A stretch of 19,071 nt of DNA from Clostridiales bacterium (lineage in GTDB: Bacteria; Bacillota; Clostridia; Christensenellales; Aristaeellaceae). A model generated the notes under the pieces. It searched no databases. It was not told the DNA's origin and saw only the letters and a program-made list of their open reading frames with translations. The DNA is taken from the NCBI GenBank assembly GCA_004552515.1, contig SFOF01000017.1:1-19071 (forward strand). The letters are read 5' to 3'. The translations under genes were made by a program, and so were the position numbers. Of this stretch, positions 13,095-19,071 are shown one piece after another. Position 1 is the stretch's first letter, and the number at the start of each line of letters is the position of its first letter.

Positions 13095-15052
13095 GTCGTC
13101 TCCTCTTTCTCAGGCCGCGTCCAGGCGAATGTCGAGGGATCGGGACGGCGTCCGTCGTTGATGCCCTGAAGCCGCACGATGGGATGCGCCTCGGGCTTGA
13201 GCTGCGCCAGATCGGGAATGGTGCCCAGAACGTTGTCGCACAGCCAGTCCATGGTGATGATCTCGCCGGGGGAAAGCTCGTCGTCGCCGTCGGTCTGCAC
13301 AACGCCGTCCTGCGAGACGATCTTGCCCGAGAAGGGATTGAACTCGCCGCTCTGCATCATGCGGCGCAGCATATCGGCCAGCCGCTGCGTGCCGGCGCTC
13401 AGGCGCTGGGAATAGAACACGTCGATCGCGCCGGTCGAGAAGCCGGGCCAGTAGCCCAGCGCCTGAGAGCCGTTGTCGTCCGCGTCGTTCTTCCAGCTGC
13501 CGCTGAGCAGGCTGTTGAGGATCGTCTCGTACAGCTTGCCCCAGTTCCAAACAGGCATGGCCAGATTGACCGGCGTCATGTCGTCGTCCAGCCGATAAAG
13601 GCCGAACTCGCGCGAGCCGTTGCCGGGCGCGCTGATGTCGCGGTTGCAGATGATGCGCACGCCGTTGCGGCGGAAGGATTCCTGCACGTCGTGATCGCGC
13701 AGCGTTGACCATTCGAGGAAAACCTGCGCGCGGGGATTGACCAGCCGCGCGCCCAGCGCGAAGGCGTTGATGCTGGCGGGCGTGCCGAAGATCGGATAAT
13801 CGGCGATGTAGCCGATGCGGTTGGTTTCGGCCAGCGCGCCCGCGATCGCGCCGATGATGAACTTGGCCTCGTACATGCGCAGATAATAGGAGCGCACATG
13901 ATGGAAGGAGGCCAGCAGCGAGCAGTTGAGGAAGCGCACGCCGGGATGCGCCACGGAGGCCTTGATGGCGGCGTTCAGGAAGACCGGCGACGTGGTGAAC
14001 ACAACGTCTGCGCCGTCCTTGACCAGCTCGTCGATGGTCTGCTCCGCATCCTCGGCGGAGGATTCGCGGGAGGTCGTGGTCACGCGACCCTCGAGCGTGG
14101 CGTCCACATGGCAGCGGCCCATCTCATGCCAGTATGTCCAGCCCGATTCCGAGGGGCTGCGGTTGTAGAGGAAGGCGGCGTTCAGGCGCTTGGGGGTGCG
14201 CAGCGAGGCGAGGAAGCCGGTGGCCTCCTCTGCGGCGGTCGGCTCCATCAGCAGCACGACGCTCTCGTTCTGCGCGCGCACCTTGAATTCATCCCAGATC
14301 TTGCGCACGTTCTCCTGCGCCGTGTCGCCGAAGGCCTCGCAGGCGTGGACGTAGCCGTAGATTTCGAGATAGATGAGGAACGCGTCGCCCGTGGTGATGG
14401 GCAGCTTGCCGCCGCCCAGCCGGTGATAGCAGTTGGAAAAGCGCATATACGCCGAATGGAAATCATTGCGCATACTGCCGGGCCAGCGCTCTCCGGGCGT
14501 CGTGCCGGTCAGCTCATATAGCCGCGTAAAGCCGCCGGGGCGCGAGAACCAGATGTAGTTGGCCTCGGTGTCCTCGTAAAAGGCGAGAAATTCGCGGTAG
14601 ATCTTGCTCTCGTCGCTGCCGTCGTCCGGGGGAATCAGGCGAATGACCTCGCCCTCAATGGCCACCGCGTCGAGGAACTTCATGACGCTCACGCGCTTGT
14701 TGCCCTCGATGACGTAGAACTGATTCATGTATTCATAGGCCTTGATGGGCGAATTGACGCCCTGATCGATGACCGAATTGTAGAGCGATTCCCACTTGCT
14801 GGCAAACTCGCTGTCCTCCTCGAGCAGAGGCATGAAGTTGGCGGCAAAGGCGCTTGTGCGGCCGCGCGTGGCCGTGCCGACGATGCGCTCGAGCGGGATG
14901 CTCACCAGATGCAGCGACCGCGCCGGCAATGCCAGAGCGCCCGGCACCACTTCGTCCAGCACCGGCAGGAAGGGGTTTTCGCGGCGGTTGCGCCGCTGGT
15001 TATATTCGCGGCGGCCCAGCTTGTAGGCCTTCGCGTAGTTCTCATTATACAT
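13091..15052 (-). CDS. ParB-like domain fused to BMP/PnrA-type nucleoside-binding domain
   Basis: This 653-aa protein has two clear modules. Residues 50-140 look like a ParB/sulfiredoxin-type domain: SIPLERI (51-57), QGVNSPIKAYEYMNQ (97-111) and the box YVIEGNKRVSVMKFL (113-127), with Glu116, Lys119 and Arg120 in the position of the ParB GERR motif. Residues 145-280 form a helical linker. Residues 288-600 match the basic membrane protein (BMP) family, the substrate-binding part of purine-nucleoside ABC importers (FLYNRSPSESGWTYWHEMG, DGADVVFTTSP, EAKFIIGAIAG, RIGYIADYPIFG). No signal peptide or lipobox is present, so the binding domain should be cytoplasmic. No HTH is obvious. A GTGAGGT site lies seven bases before the ATG. 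It is followed with an overlapping ATGA by the phosphoesterase. It may sense nucleosides inside the cell and act through the ParB-like part (inference). Confidence 0.85.
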   Translation of the reverse strand: MYNENYAKAYKLGRREYNQRRNRRENPFLPVLDEVVPGALALPARSLHLVSIPLERIVGTATRGRTSAFAANFMPLLEEDSEFASKWESLYNSVIDQGVNSPIKAYEYMNQFYVIEGNKRVSVMKFLDAVAIEGEVIRLIPPDDGSDESKIYREFLAFYEDTEANYIWFSRPGGFTRLYELTGTTPGERWPGSMRNDFHSAYMRFSNCYHRLGGGKLPITTGDAFLIYLEIYGYVHACEAFGDTAQENVRKIWDEFKVRAQNESVVLLMEPTAAEEATGFLASLRTPKRLNAAFLYNRSPSESGWTYWHEMGRCHVDATLEGRVTTTSRESSAEDAEQTIDELVKDGADVVFTTSPVFLNAAIKASVAHPGVRFLNCSLLASFHHVRSYYLRMYEAKFIIGAIAGALAETNRIGYIADYPIFGTPASINAFALGARLVNPRAQVFLEWSTLRDHDVQESFRRNGVRIICNRDISAPGNGSREFGLYRLDDDMTPVNLAMPVWNWGKLYETILNSLLSGSWKNDADDNGSQALGYWPGFSTGAIDVFYSQRLSAGTQRLADMLRRMMQSGEFNPFSGKIVSQDGVVQTDGDDELSPGEIITMDWLCDNVLGTIPDLAQLKPEAHPIVRLQGINDGRRPDPSTFAWTRPEKEETT

Positions 15053-15063
15053 GGCGATACCTC

Positions 15064-15102
15064 ACTGATAAGGTCTTTCATTTCTCTTCATACCCTATCA
15101 GT
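15064..15102. promoter_or_regulatory. Inverted repeat over the start region of the ParB-BMP promoter, possible operator
   Basis: ACTGATAAGG (15064-15073) and CCCTATCAGT (15093-15102) are complementary at 9 of 10 positions, 19 bp apart. The right arm overlaps the -10 (15100-15105) and the expected start of transcription, so a repressor bound here would block initiation. The arms could also form a hairpin in the leader RNA, close to the ribosome binding site. Confidence 0.5.
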
Positions 15103-15128
15103 ATACCAGTTTTTCTGTAAAGAATCCA
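15100..15128 (-). promoter_or_regulatory. Probable extended -10 promoter of the ParB-BMP operon
   Basis: On the minus strand TATACT (15100-15105) is preceded by TGG, an extended -10. The -35 at 17-base spacing (TGGATT) matches consensus at only three positions. The promoter may therefore rely on the extended -10 or on an activator. Confidence 0.5.
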
Positions 15129-15167
15129 GTCCGATACGGCGCTGCGAATGATTACATTGGGCTATTT

Positions 15168-15184
15168 GAGCGCTCTAACCGGTT
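15168..15184. promoter_or_regulatory. Two adjacent 8-bp palindromes, possible operator
   Basis: GAGCGCTC (15168-15175) and AACCGGTT (15177-15184) are perfect palindromes one base apart. The second has the central CG step typical of LacI/GalR-type operators. They lie about 40 bp upstream of the weak -35 of the ParB-BMP promoter. No LacI-type gene is in the window. This is suggestive only. Confidence 0.25.
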
Positions 15185-15265
15185 GATCTGAGCTGAAAAC
15201 GATGATTCGGCGGCGGAAAACTGTCTGTTTTTATCGCCGCCATGACGAAAAATTCACATAAAAAA

Positions 15266-15297
15266 GCGCCGCCCGCACATGAAAATGCAGGCGGCGC
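15266..15297 (-). terminator. Intrinsic terminator of the AraC-GNAT operon
   Basis: GCGCCGCC (15266-15273) pairs with GGCGGCGC (15290-15297). A further GCA/TGC helix closes an 8-nt loop after one mismatch. On the minus strand six T follow (A-run at 15260-15265). The stem begins eight bases beyond the stop of the acetyltransferase gene. Confidence 0.88.
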
Positions 15298-15304
15298 ACA
15301 AAAA

Positions 15305-16456
15305 TCACACGCGATCCTGTCCATTCCAGGAGAGGGGCAGCGGCAGCAGCGCGGAGAGCATCGCGCCGCCTTTTCCGCTCAGGCCCGGCAACACGGCTTC
15401 CGGCGGCAGCGGGCCGAATATGAGCCGCGTGGCCGTGAGGTGATCGAGCGTCAGATCGGCCGGCAGCGCCGTTTCCTCGCAGGAGAGCGCGCCGCCCCTT
15501 ACGCGCAGTATAAAGCGCGTCTCGCCGGGAATATTGACGACGCACTCGCCGTCGATCAGGGGCTTCATGCGGCTCCTGACGCGGCCCAGCGCGCTTATGA
15601 GACGTGTCCACGAGATGATCTTGAACTGGCTGGCCGGATTCAGGCTGAGCGACTGGCAATGCCGCGACAGACGTGCGATCGTCTCCGCTTCCCACGGCGG
15701 CAGCGTGAGGGACAGGCCGTTTTCGGGGTACGCCTTTATCCACGAGAGCAGCATCCGCTCGGCCAGCTCAGGCGTTTCGGCCTTCAGCTCGGCCAGACTC
15801 CCGCCGCCCTGCGCGGACACGAGATAGCCCGAAAAGCGGTTGTTCTCGTCGAAGGCCGCGAAGGGCTGCGCTTCCCAGGCGGTCAGCACGCGGTAAAGAC
15901 TGTCGTCGTTTCCGCGATCGACGGCCATGGCGGAGCGCGCGTGCAGGCTGCGGATCAGCGCGAGCGTTTCCGCGTCGTTCCGCGTGACCGGCCGGAGATC
16001 GAGCGGCGCGAAGGGGACGCCCTGAACGTTGTGCGCGGTCAGGCTCATCGAAACGCCGGTTCCGGCCATCTCGAAGCCGTAGCGATTGTAGCGCTGCCGG
16101 TGCCCGCCCAGCCGCGACGCGTCCGCGCCGATCTCATGAAGCTCCGTCATGGCGCGATCGAGCAGCGCCGACATATAGCCCCTGCCCGTCTCGCGCCAGT
16201 GCGTGGCGACGTTGCCCGTGGTCGAGAAGAGAAAGCGCTCGCCGTCTATGGTCGTCTCGAGCGGATAAACGCCCAGCATGGCGCGGATGCGGCCGTCGCG
16301 CTTGAGGGCGAAGTGATGCGTCATGGCGTCCGGCAGGGCCAGCCGCGGCAGCATTTTTTCGAAATGATGCGGCTTTTTGGCCTGACTGAAAACCAGATCG
16401 AGGAAATCGACGGCCTGCTCGTAATCGGCGGGGGTGAGGCGAACGATCTCTTCCAT
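15305..16456 (-). CDS. GNAT acetyltransferase, Eis-like with C-terminal SCP2-like domain
   Basis: This 383-aa protein has the size and three-part layout of Eis-type enhanced intracellular survival acetyltransferases. An N-terminal GNAT domain (about 1-145) holds the acetyl-CoA-binding region near TGNVATHWRETGRGYMSALL (80-99) and the typical RYNRYGFEMAG (122-132). A second GNAT-like fold spans about 150-280, and a sterol-carrier-like domain about 285-383. Known Eis members acetylate amines, including aminoglycosides, but many homologues have no known substrate. It starts at the ATG at 16456 with an AAGGAG site 10-11 bases upstream. It lies 24 bp after the AraC-type regulator, so the two form an operon ending at the terminator at 15266-15297. 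Confidence 0.88.
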   Translation of the reverse strand: MEEIVRLTPADYEQAVDFLDLVFSQAKKPHHFEKMLPRLALPDAMTHHFALKRDGRIRAMLGVYPLETTIDGERFLFSTTGNVATHWRETGRGYMSALLDRAMTELHEIGADASRLGGHRQRYNRYGFEMAGTGVSMSLTAHNVQGVPFAPLDLRPVTRNDAETLALIRSLHARSAMAVDRGNDDSLYRVLTAWEAQPFAAFDENNRFSGYLVSAQGGGSLAELKAETPELAERMLLSWIKAYPENGLSLTLPPWEAETIARLSRHCQSLSLNPASQFKIISWTRLISALGRVRSRMKPLIDGECVVNIPGETRFILRVRGGALSCEETALPADLTLDHLTATRLIFGPLPPEAVLPGLSGKGGAMLSALLPLPLSWNGQDRV

Positions 16457-16480
16457 GGGCGAAAGACTCCTTTCAAATCG

Positions 16481-17392
16481 TCAGATCGGGCGTTCGATGG
16501 GAATGAGAATTTCGATGTAGCGCTCGTTCTTGCGCGGCTTTTGATACCAGTGGATGATCTGCACCTCGGGCGCGTCGGCGAGCGCGTAGCCGGACGCGGG
16601 CAGCCACTGGCTGAAGATCTGCGCGCGCAGCGGGATGTGCGCCTCGGTGGGAAATGCGCTCGGCTCGGTGCGGAACACGGCGTAGAGCTGGCGTTTGAGC
16701 GCGATGTCGTGGAAGCGCCGCGCGTCGCGCTCGCCTAATATCGTGTCGTCGCAAAGGCGCGCGCGCACGTCGTCATTCAGCCGCGCGGCGATGGAAAAGT
16801 CGTAGCCGTCGTCCGAGATGTTCGATATGACGTTGTAGTCGGCCGCGTCGCCGCGAATCTGCTTGAGTCCCCTGAGCAGATACTGCTCCGCGCGGGTGTG
16901 GACGTAGAAGTCCCGCTCCTGATCCTCGCGCTGATCGCCGCCGGGCGCGCCCCAAAAGCGCCGCGTGTAGCCGGTGAGGATCATCGCGTCTCTTTCTTCA
17001 ATGCTGTAGTTCATCATCTGACCGCCTTCCATAATCAGTCTGACGGACACGCGGGAGAAGGCGCGCAGCGGAGCGCCGCACTGAACCTGCGAGGGCGAAA
17101 CGCCATGAAAGCGCGAGAACGCGCGGGCAAAGCTCTCCGGATTGTCGTAGCCGTATTTGAGCGACACGTCGATCACGCGCGGGCGCCCCGCGGCCAGCTC
17201 CGCGCCGGCAAGCGTCAGCCGCCGCCTGCGGACATATTCGCCCAGCGGACAGCCGCACAGCACGCCGAACACGCGCTGGAACTGATACGGCGACATGGCG
17301 GCCTCGCGGGCGGCGGCGTTATAGTCGATATCGTCGGCCAGATGCGCCTCGATATAGTCGAGCGCGCGCGTCAGTCCCGTGAACGGATCCAT
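16481..17392 (-). CDS. AraC family regulator with GyrI-like effector-binding domain
   Basis: This 303-aa protein has two helix-turn-helix motifs in the N-terminal AraC domain (about 15-100): IDYNAAAREAAMSPYQFQRV, then the conserved IDVSLKYGYDNPESFARAFSRFHGVSP segment split around residues 70-96. It is followed by a GyrI/BmrR-like ligand-binding domain (about 128-303). This is the Rob/SoxS-like layout in which the C-terminal part binds amphipathic or drug-like ligands. The ATG at 17392 is chosen: GGAGG lies eight bases upstream and the promoter ends near 17421. An in-frame ATG 21 codons upstream would sit above the promoter. It is followed after 24 bp by an Eis-like acetyltransferase, which it probably controls. 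Confidence 0.9.
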   Translation of the reverse strand: MDPFTGLTRALDYIEAHLADDIDYNAAAREAAMSPYQFQRVFGVLCGCPLGEYVRRRRLTLAGAELAAGRPRVIDVSLKYGYDNPESFARAFSRFHGVSPSQVQCGAPLRAFSRVSVRLIMEGGQMMNYSIEERDAMILTGYTRRFWGAPGGDQREDQERDFYVHTRAEQYLLRGLKQIRGDAADYNVISNISDDGYDFSIAARLNDDVRARLCDDTILGERDARRFHDIALKRQLYAVFRTEPSAFPTEAHIPLRAQIFSQWLPASGYALADAPEVQIIHWYQKPRKNERYIEILIPIERPI

Positions 17393-17420
17393 GCGTCCTT
17401 CCTCCCTTCCGTCTGGGTTC

Positions 17421-17450
17421 ATTATAGCGGACGGCGGACGGGCCTGTCGC
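17421..17450 (-). promoter_or_regulatory. Promoter of the AraC-GNAT operon
   Basis: On the minus strand a perfect TATAAT (17421-17426) with GCGACA (17445-17450) at 18-base spacing, which matches the -35 consensus at four positions. The weak -35 and longer spacer suit a promoter that is activated, perhaps by the MerR/AraC-like mechanism of its own product. Confidence 0.6.
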
Positions 17451-17486
17451 GACATTCTCTGCCCGATTTTGTCGGCGCGTGAAAAA

Positions 17487-17518
17487 GCGCCCCTGAACGG
17501 AGAACCGTCCGGGGGCGC
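17487..17518 (-). terminator. Intrinsic terminator of the DUF1846 gene
   Basis: GCGCCCC (17487-17493) pairs with GGGGCGC (17512-17518). Inside it a six-pair helix with one G-T closes a 4-nt loop. On the minus strand it is followed by five T (17482-17486). The stem starts seven bases beyond the stop codon. Confidence 0.9.
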
Positions 17519-17524
17519 GGTGGG

Positions 17525-19006
17525 TCAGCGGTGATAGAGGTTCTGCCCCTCGTGCTTCGGCTCGCAGGTGAGGTTGATGCCCAGCTTGCGCAGCGTGCGT
17601 TCGTCCACGCGGGAGAGTATGACGGAGGAGTGGGCTTCGCAGCCGCGCAGCTTCTTGAGCTGCTCGAGCGCCAGCTTGGCCAGCGGATTGGTGGCGGCGC
17701 AGATGCTCAGCGCCTGCAGGATTTCGTCGGTGTGCAGGCGCGGGTTGCGGCTGCCCAGATAGTTGACCTTGAGATCCTGAAGCGGCTCTATGACCACCTT
17801 GGAGAGCAGGTCAAGCTCCTGATTGACGCCGCCCAGCGCCTTGAGGGCGTTTAAGAGCATGCCGGCGGTGCAGCCCAGAAGCGACGAGGTCTTGCCGGTG
17901 ACGATCGTGCCGTCGGGCAGCTGAATGGCCGCGCCGGGCGCGCCGGTGCGCTCCTCAACGCCCAGCGCCGCGGCGACGACCGGACGATCCTCGCTGGTTA
18001 CGCCGGCCTTGCTCATGAGCAGCTCGATCTTGCTCACGGCGCTCTGCTCCGCGTCGCCGCGCTTTAAGGCGCACATGGTGTTGTAGTAGCGGCGGATGAT
18101 CTCCTGTCGGGAGGCCTCGCGGCACACCTCGTCGTCCATGATGCAGTACCCCGCCATGTTTACGCCCATGTCGGTGGGGGACTTGTAGGGCGAAACGCCC
18201 TGTATGCGCTCGAACATGGCGTTCAGCACGGGGAAGATCTCCACGTCGCGATTGTAGTTGACCGTGGTTACGCCGTAGGCCTCGAGATGATAGGGATCGA
18301 TCATGTTCACGTCGTTCAGATCGGCGGTCGCGGCCTCGTAGGCGAGATTGACCGGATGATTGAGCGGCAGATTCCAGATGGGGAAGGTTTCAAACTTGGC
18401 GTAGCCCGCCTCCACGCCGCGCTTGTGCTCGTGATAGAGCTGCGACAGGCAGACGGCCATTTTGCCGGAGCCGGGGCCGGGCGCTGTGACGATGACCAGC
18501 GAGCGCTCGGTTTCGATATATTCGTTGCGGCCGTAGCCCTCGTCGCTGACGATCTTTTTGACGTTGGAGGGATAATCGGGGATGAGATAGAGCCGGAACA
18601 CCTTCACGCCCAGCAGCTCGAGTTTCTTTTTGAAAGCGTCGGCGGCGGCCTGCCCTTCATAGTGCGTGATGGCGACGCTGCCCACATACAGGCCCACGCC
18701 GCGGAAGGCGTCGATCAGGCGCAGCACGTCGGTATCGTAGGTGATGCCCAGATCGCCGCGCACCTTGCTCGACTCGATGTCGTTGGCGTTGATGGCGATG
18801 ACGATCTCGGCCTGATCCTTGAGCTTGAGCAGCATTTGCAGTTTGCTGTCGGGCTTGAAGCCGGGCAGAACGCGCGAGGCGTGATGGTCGTCGAACAGCT
18901 TGCCGCCGAACTCCAGATACAGCTTGCCGCCGAACGTGCGGATGCGCTTGAGTATCTGCTCCGATTGAAGGGAAAGGTATTTATCGTTGTCAAATCCCAG
19001 CTTCAT
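17525..19006 (-). CDS. DUF1846 domain-containing protein
   Basis: This 493-aa soluble protein covers the whole DUF1846 family length. The conserved opening (GFDNDKYLSLQSEQI, then YLEFGGKLFDDHHASRVLPGF at 30-50, given by position) is diagnostic. TAPGPGSGKM at 174-183 is a P-loop-like Gly-rich stretch that could bind a nucleotide, an inference since it departs from the Walker A consensus. The family is widespread in Firmicutes, and its cellular role is not established to my knowledge. GGAGGGGG lies about eight bases before the ATG at 19006. No clear promoter is seen in the 65 bases left in the window. The gene is monocistronic downstream, ending at the terminator at 17487-17518. Confidence 0.92.
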   Translation of the reverse strand: MKLGFDNDKYLSLQSEQILKRIRTFGGKLYLEFGGKLFDDHHASRVLPGFKPDSKLQMLLKLKDQAEIVIAINANDIESSKVRGDLGITYDTDVLRLIDAFRGVGLYVGSVAITHYEGQAAADAFKKKLELLGVKVFRLYLIPDYPSNVKKIVSDEGYGRNEYIETERSLVIVTAPGPGSGKMAVCLSQLYHEHKRGVEAGYAKFETFPIWNLPLNHPVNLAYEAATADLNDVNMIDPYHLEAYGVTTVNYNRDVEIFPVLNAMFERIQGVSPYKSPTDMGVNMAGYCIMDDEVCREASRQEIIRRYYNTMCALKRGDAEQSAVSKIELLMSKAGVTSEDRPVVAAALGVEERTGAPGAAIQLPDGTIVTGKTSSLLGCTAGMLLNALKALGGVNQELDLLSKVVIEPLQDLKVNYLGSRNPRLHTDEILQALSICAATNPLAKLALEQLKKLRGCEAHSSVILSRVDERTLRKLGINLTCEPKHEGQNLYHR

Positions 19007-19071
19007 AACGGGTCCCCCTCCGAAAACGACGTATTTCTACATTTGTATCCTATGGTAGCCGAAACGGGGCG

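Noticed and set aside
15209..15241. GGCGGCG/CGCCGCC inverted repeat with a T-rich loop
   Set aside because: The loop is 19 nt and no T-run follows on either strand. The nearby terminator at 15266-15297 explains termination.
15242..16738. Plus-strand open frame opposite the acetyltransferase
   Set aside because: It has Arg/Gln-rich composition typical of antisense frames in GC-rich DNA and starts inside a terminator.
17393..17455. Earlier ATG for the AraC regulator
   Set aside because: It lies upstream of the TATAAT at 17421-17426 and has no ribosome binding site.

Overview
The window reads as chromosomal DNA of a GC-rich, gut-type Clostridia (Firmicutes). The signs are strong Shine-Dalgarno sites (GGAGG types), consensus sigma-A promoters mostly with extended -10 elements, a classic L10 leader ahead of rplJ-rplL, a bile salt hydrolase, DegV and DUF1846 proteins, and intrinsic terminators with U-tracts. 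The order cannot be fixed from the sequence; a Christensenellales or Oscillospirales-like lineage is only a guess. No tRNA, rRNA, CRISPR array or recognisable transposase is present.

Layout. 1-635 is a lower-GC stretch without a recognisable gene but rich in short inverted repeats. 636-1631 (-) is a PTP-type phosphatase with a perfect consensus promoter. 1943-3372 (+) is a two-gene unit: bile salt hydrolase plus a small unknown protein, closed by a bidirectional terminator. 3436-4368 (-) is rplL and rplJ, with an L10 leader and their own promoter, but without the usual rplK-rplA or rpoBC neighbours. 4581-6497 (-) and 6663-8597 (+) are two divergent, distantly related paralogues. They look like uncharacterised TIM-barrel glycosidase-like proteins and share a compact back-to-back promoter region.

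8757-9599 (-) is a DegV protein and 9755-10948 (-) an MFS transporter that most likely starts at a TTG. 11111-12004 (+) is a five-bladed-propeller glycosidase or phosphorylase-like protein, and 12089-12391 (+) a SemiSWEET/PQ-loop-like membrane protein. 12459-15052 (-) is a translationally coupled pair: a ParB-like/BMP (PnrA-like) fusion followed by a metallophosphoesterase. 15305-17392 (-) is an operon of an AraC/GyrI-like regulator and an Eis-like acetyltransferase. 17525-19006 (-) is a DUF1846 protein.

How the genes work together. Bile acid deconjugation and carbohydrate handling (two barrel paralogues, propeller enzyme, MFS, SemiSWEET) fit a gut commensal. The AraC-GNAT pair looks like a ligand-sensing detoxification unit. 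The least explained parts are the ParB-BMP/phosphoesterase operon, the divergent paralogue pair and the structured 1-635 region.
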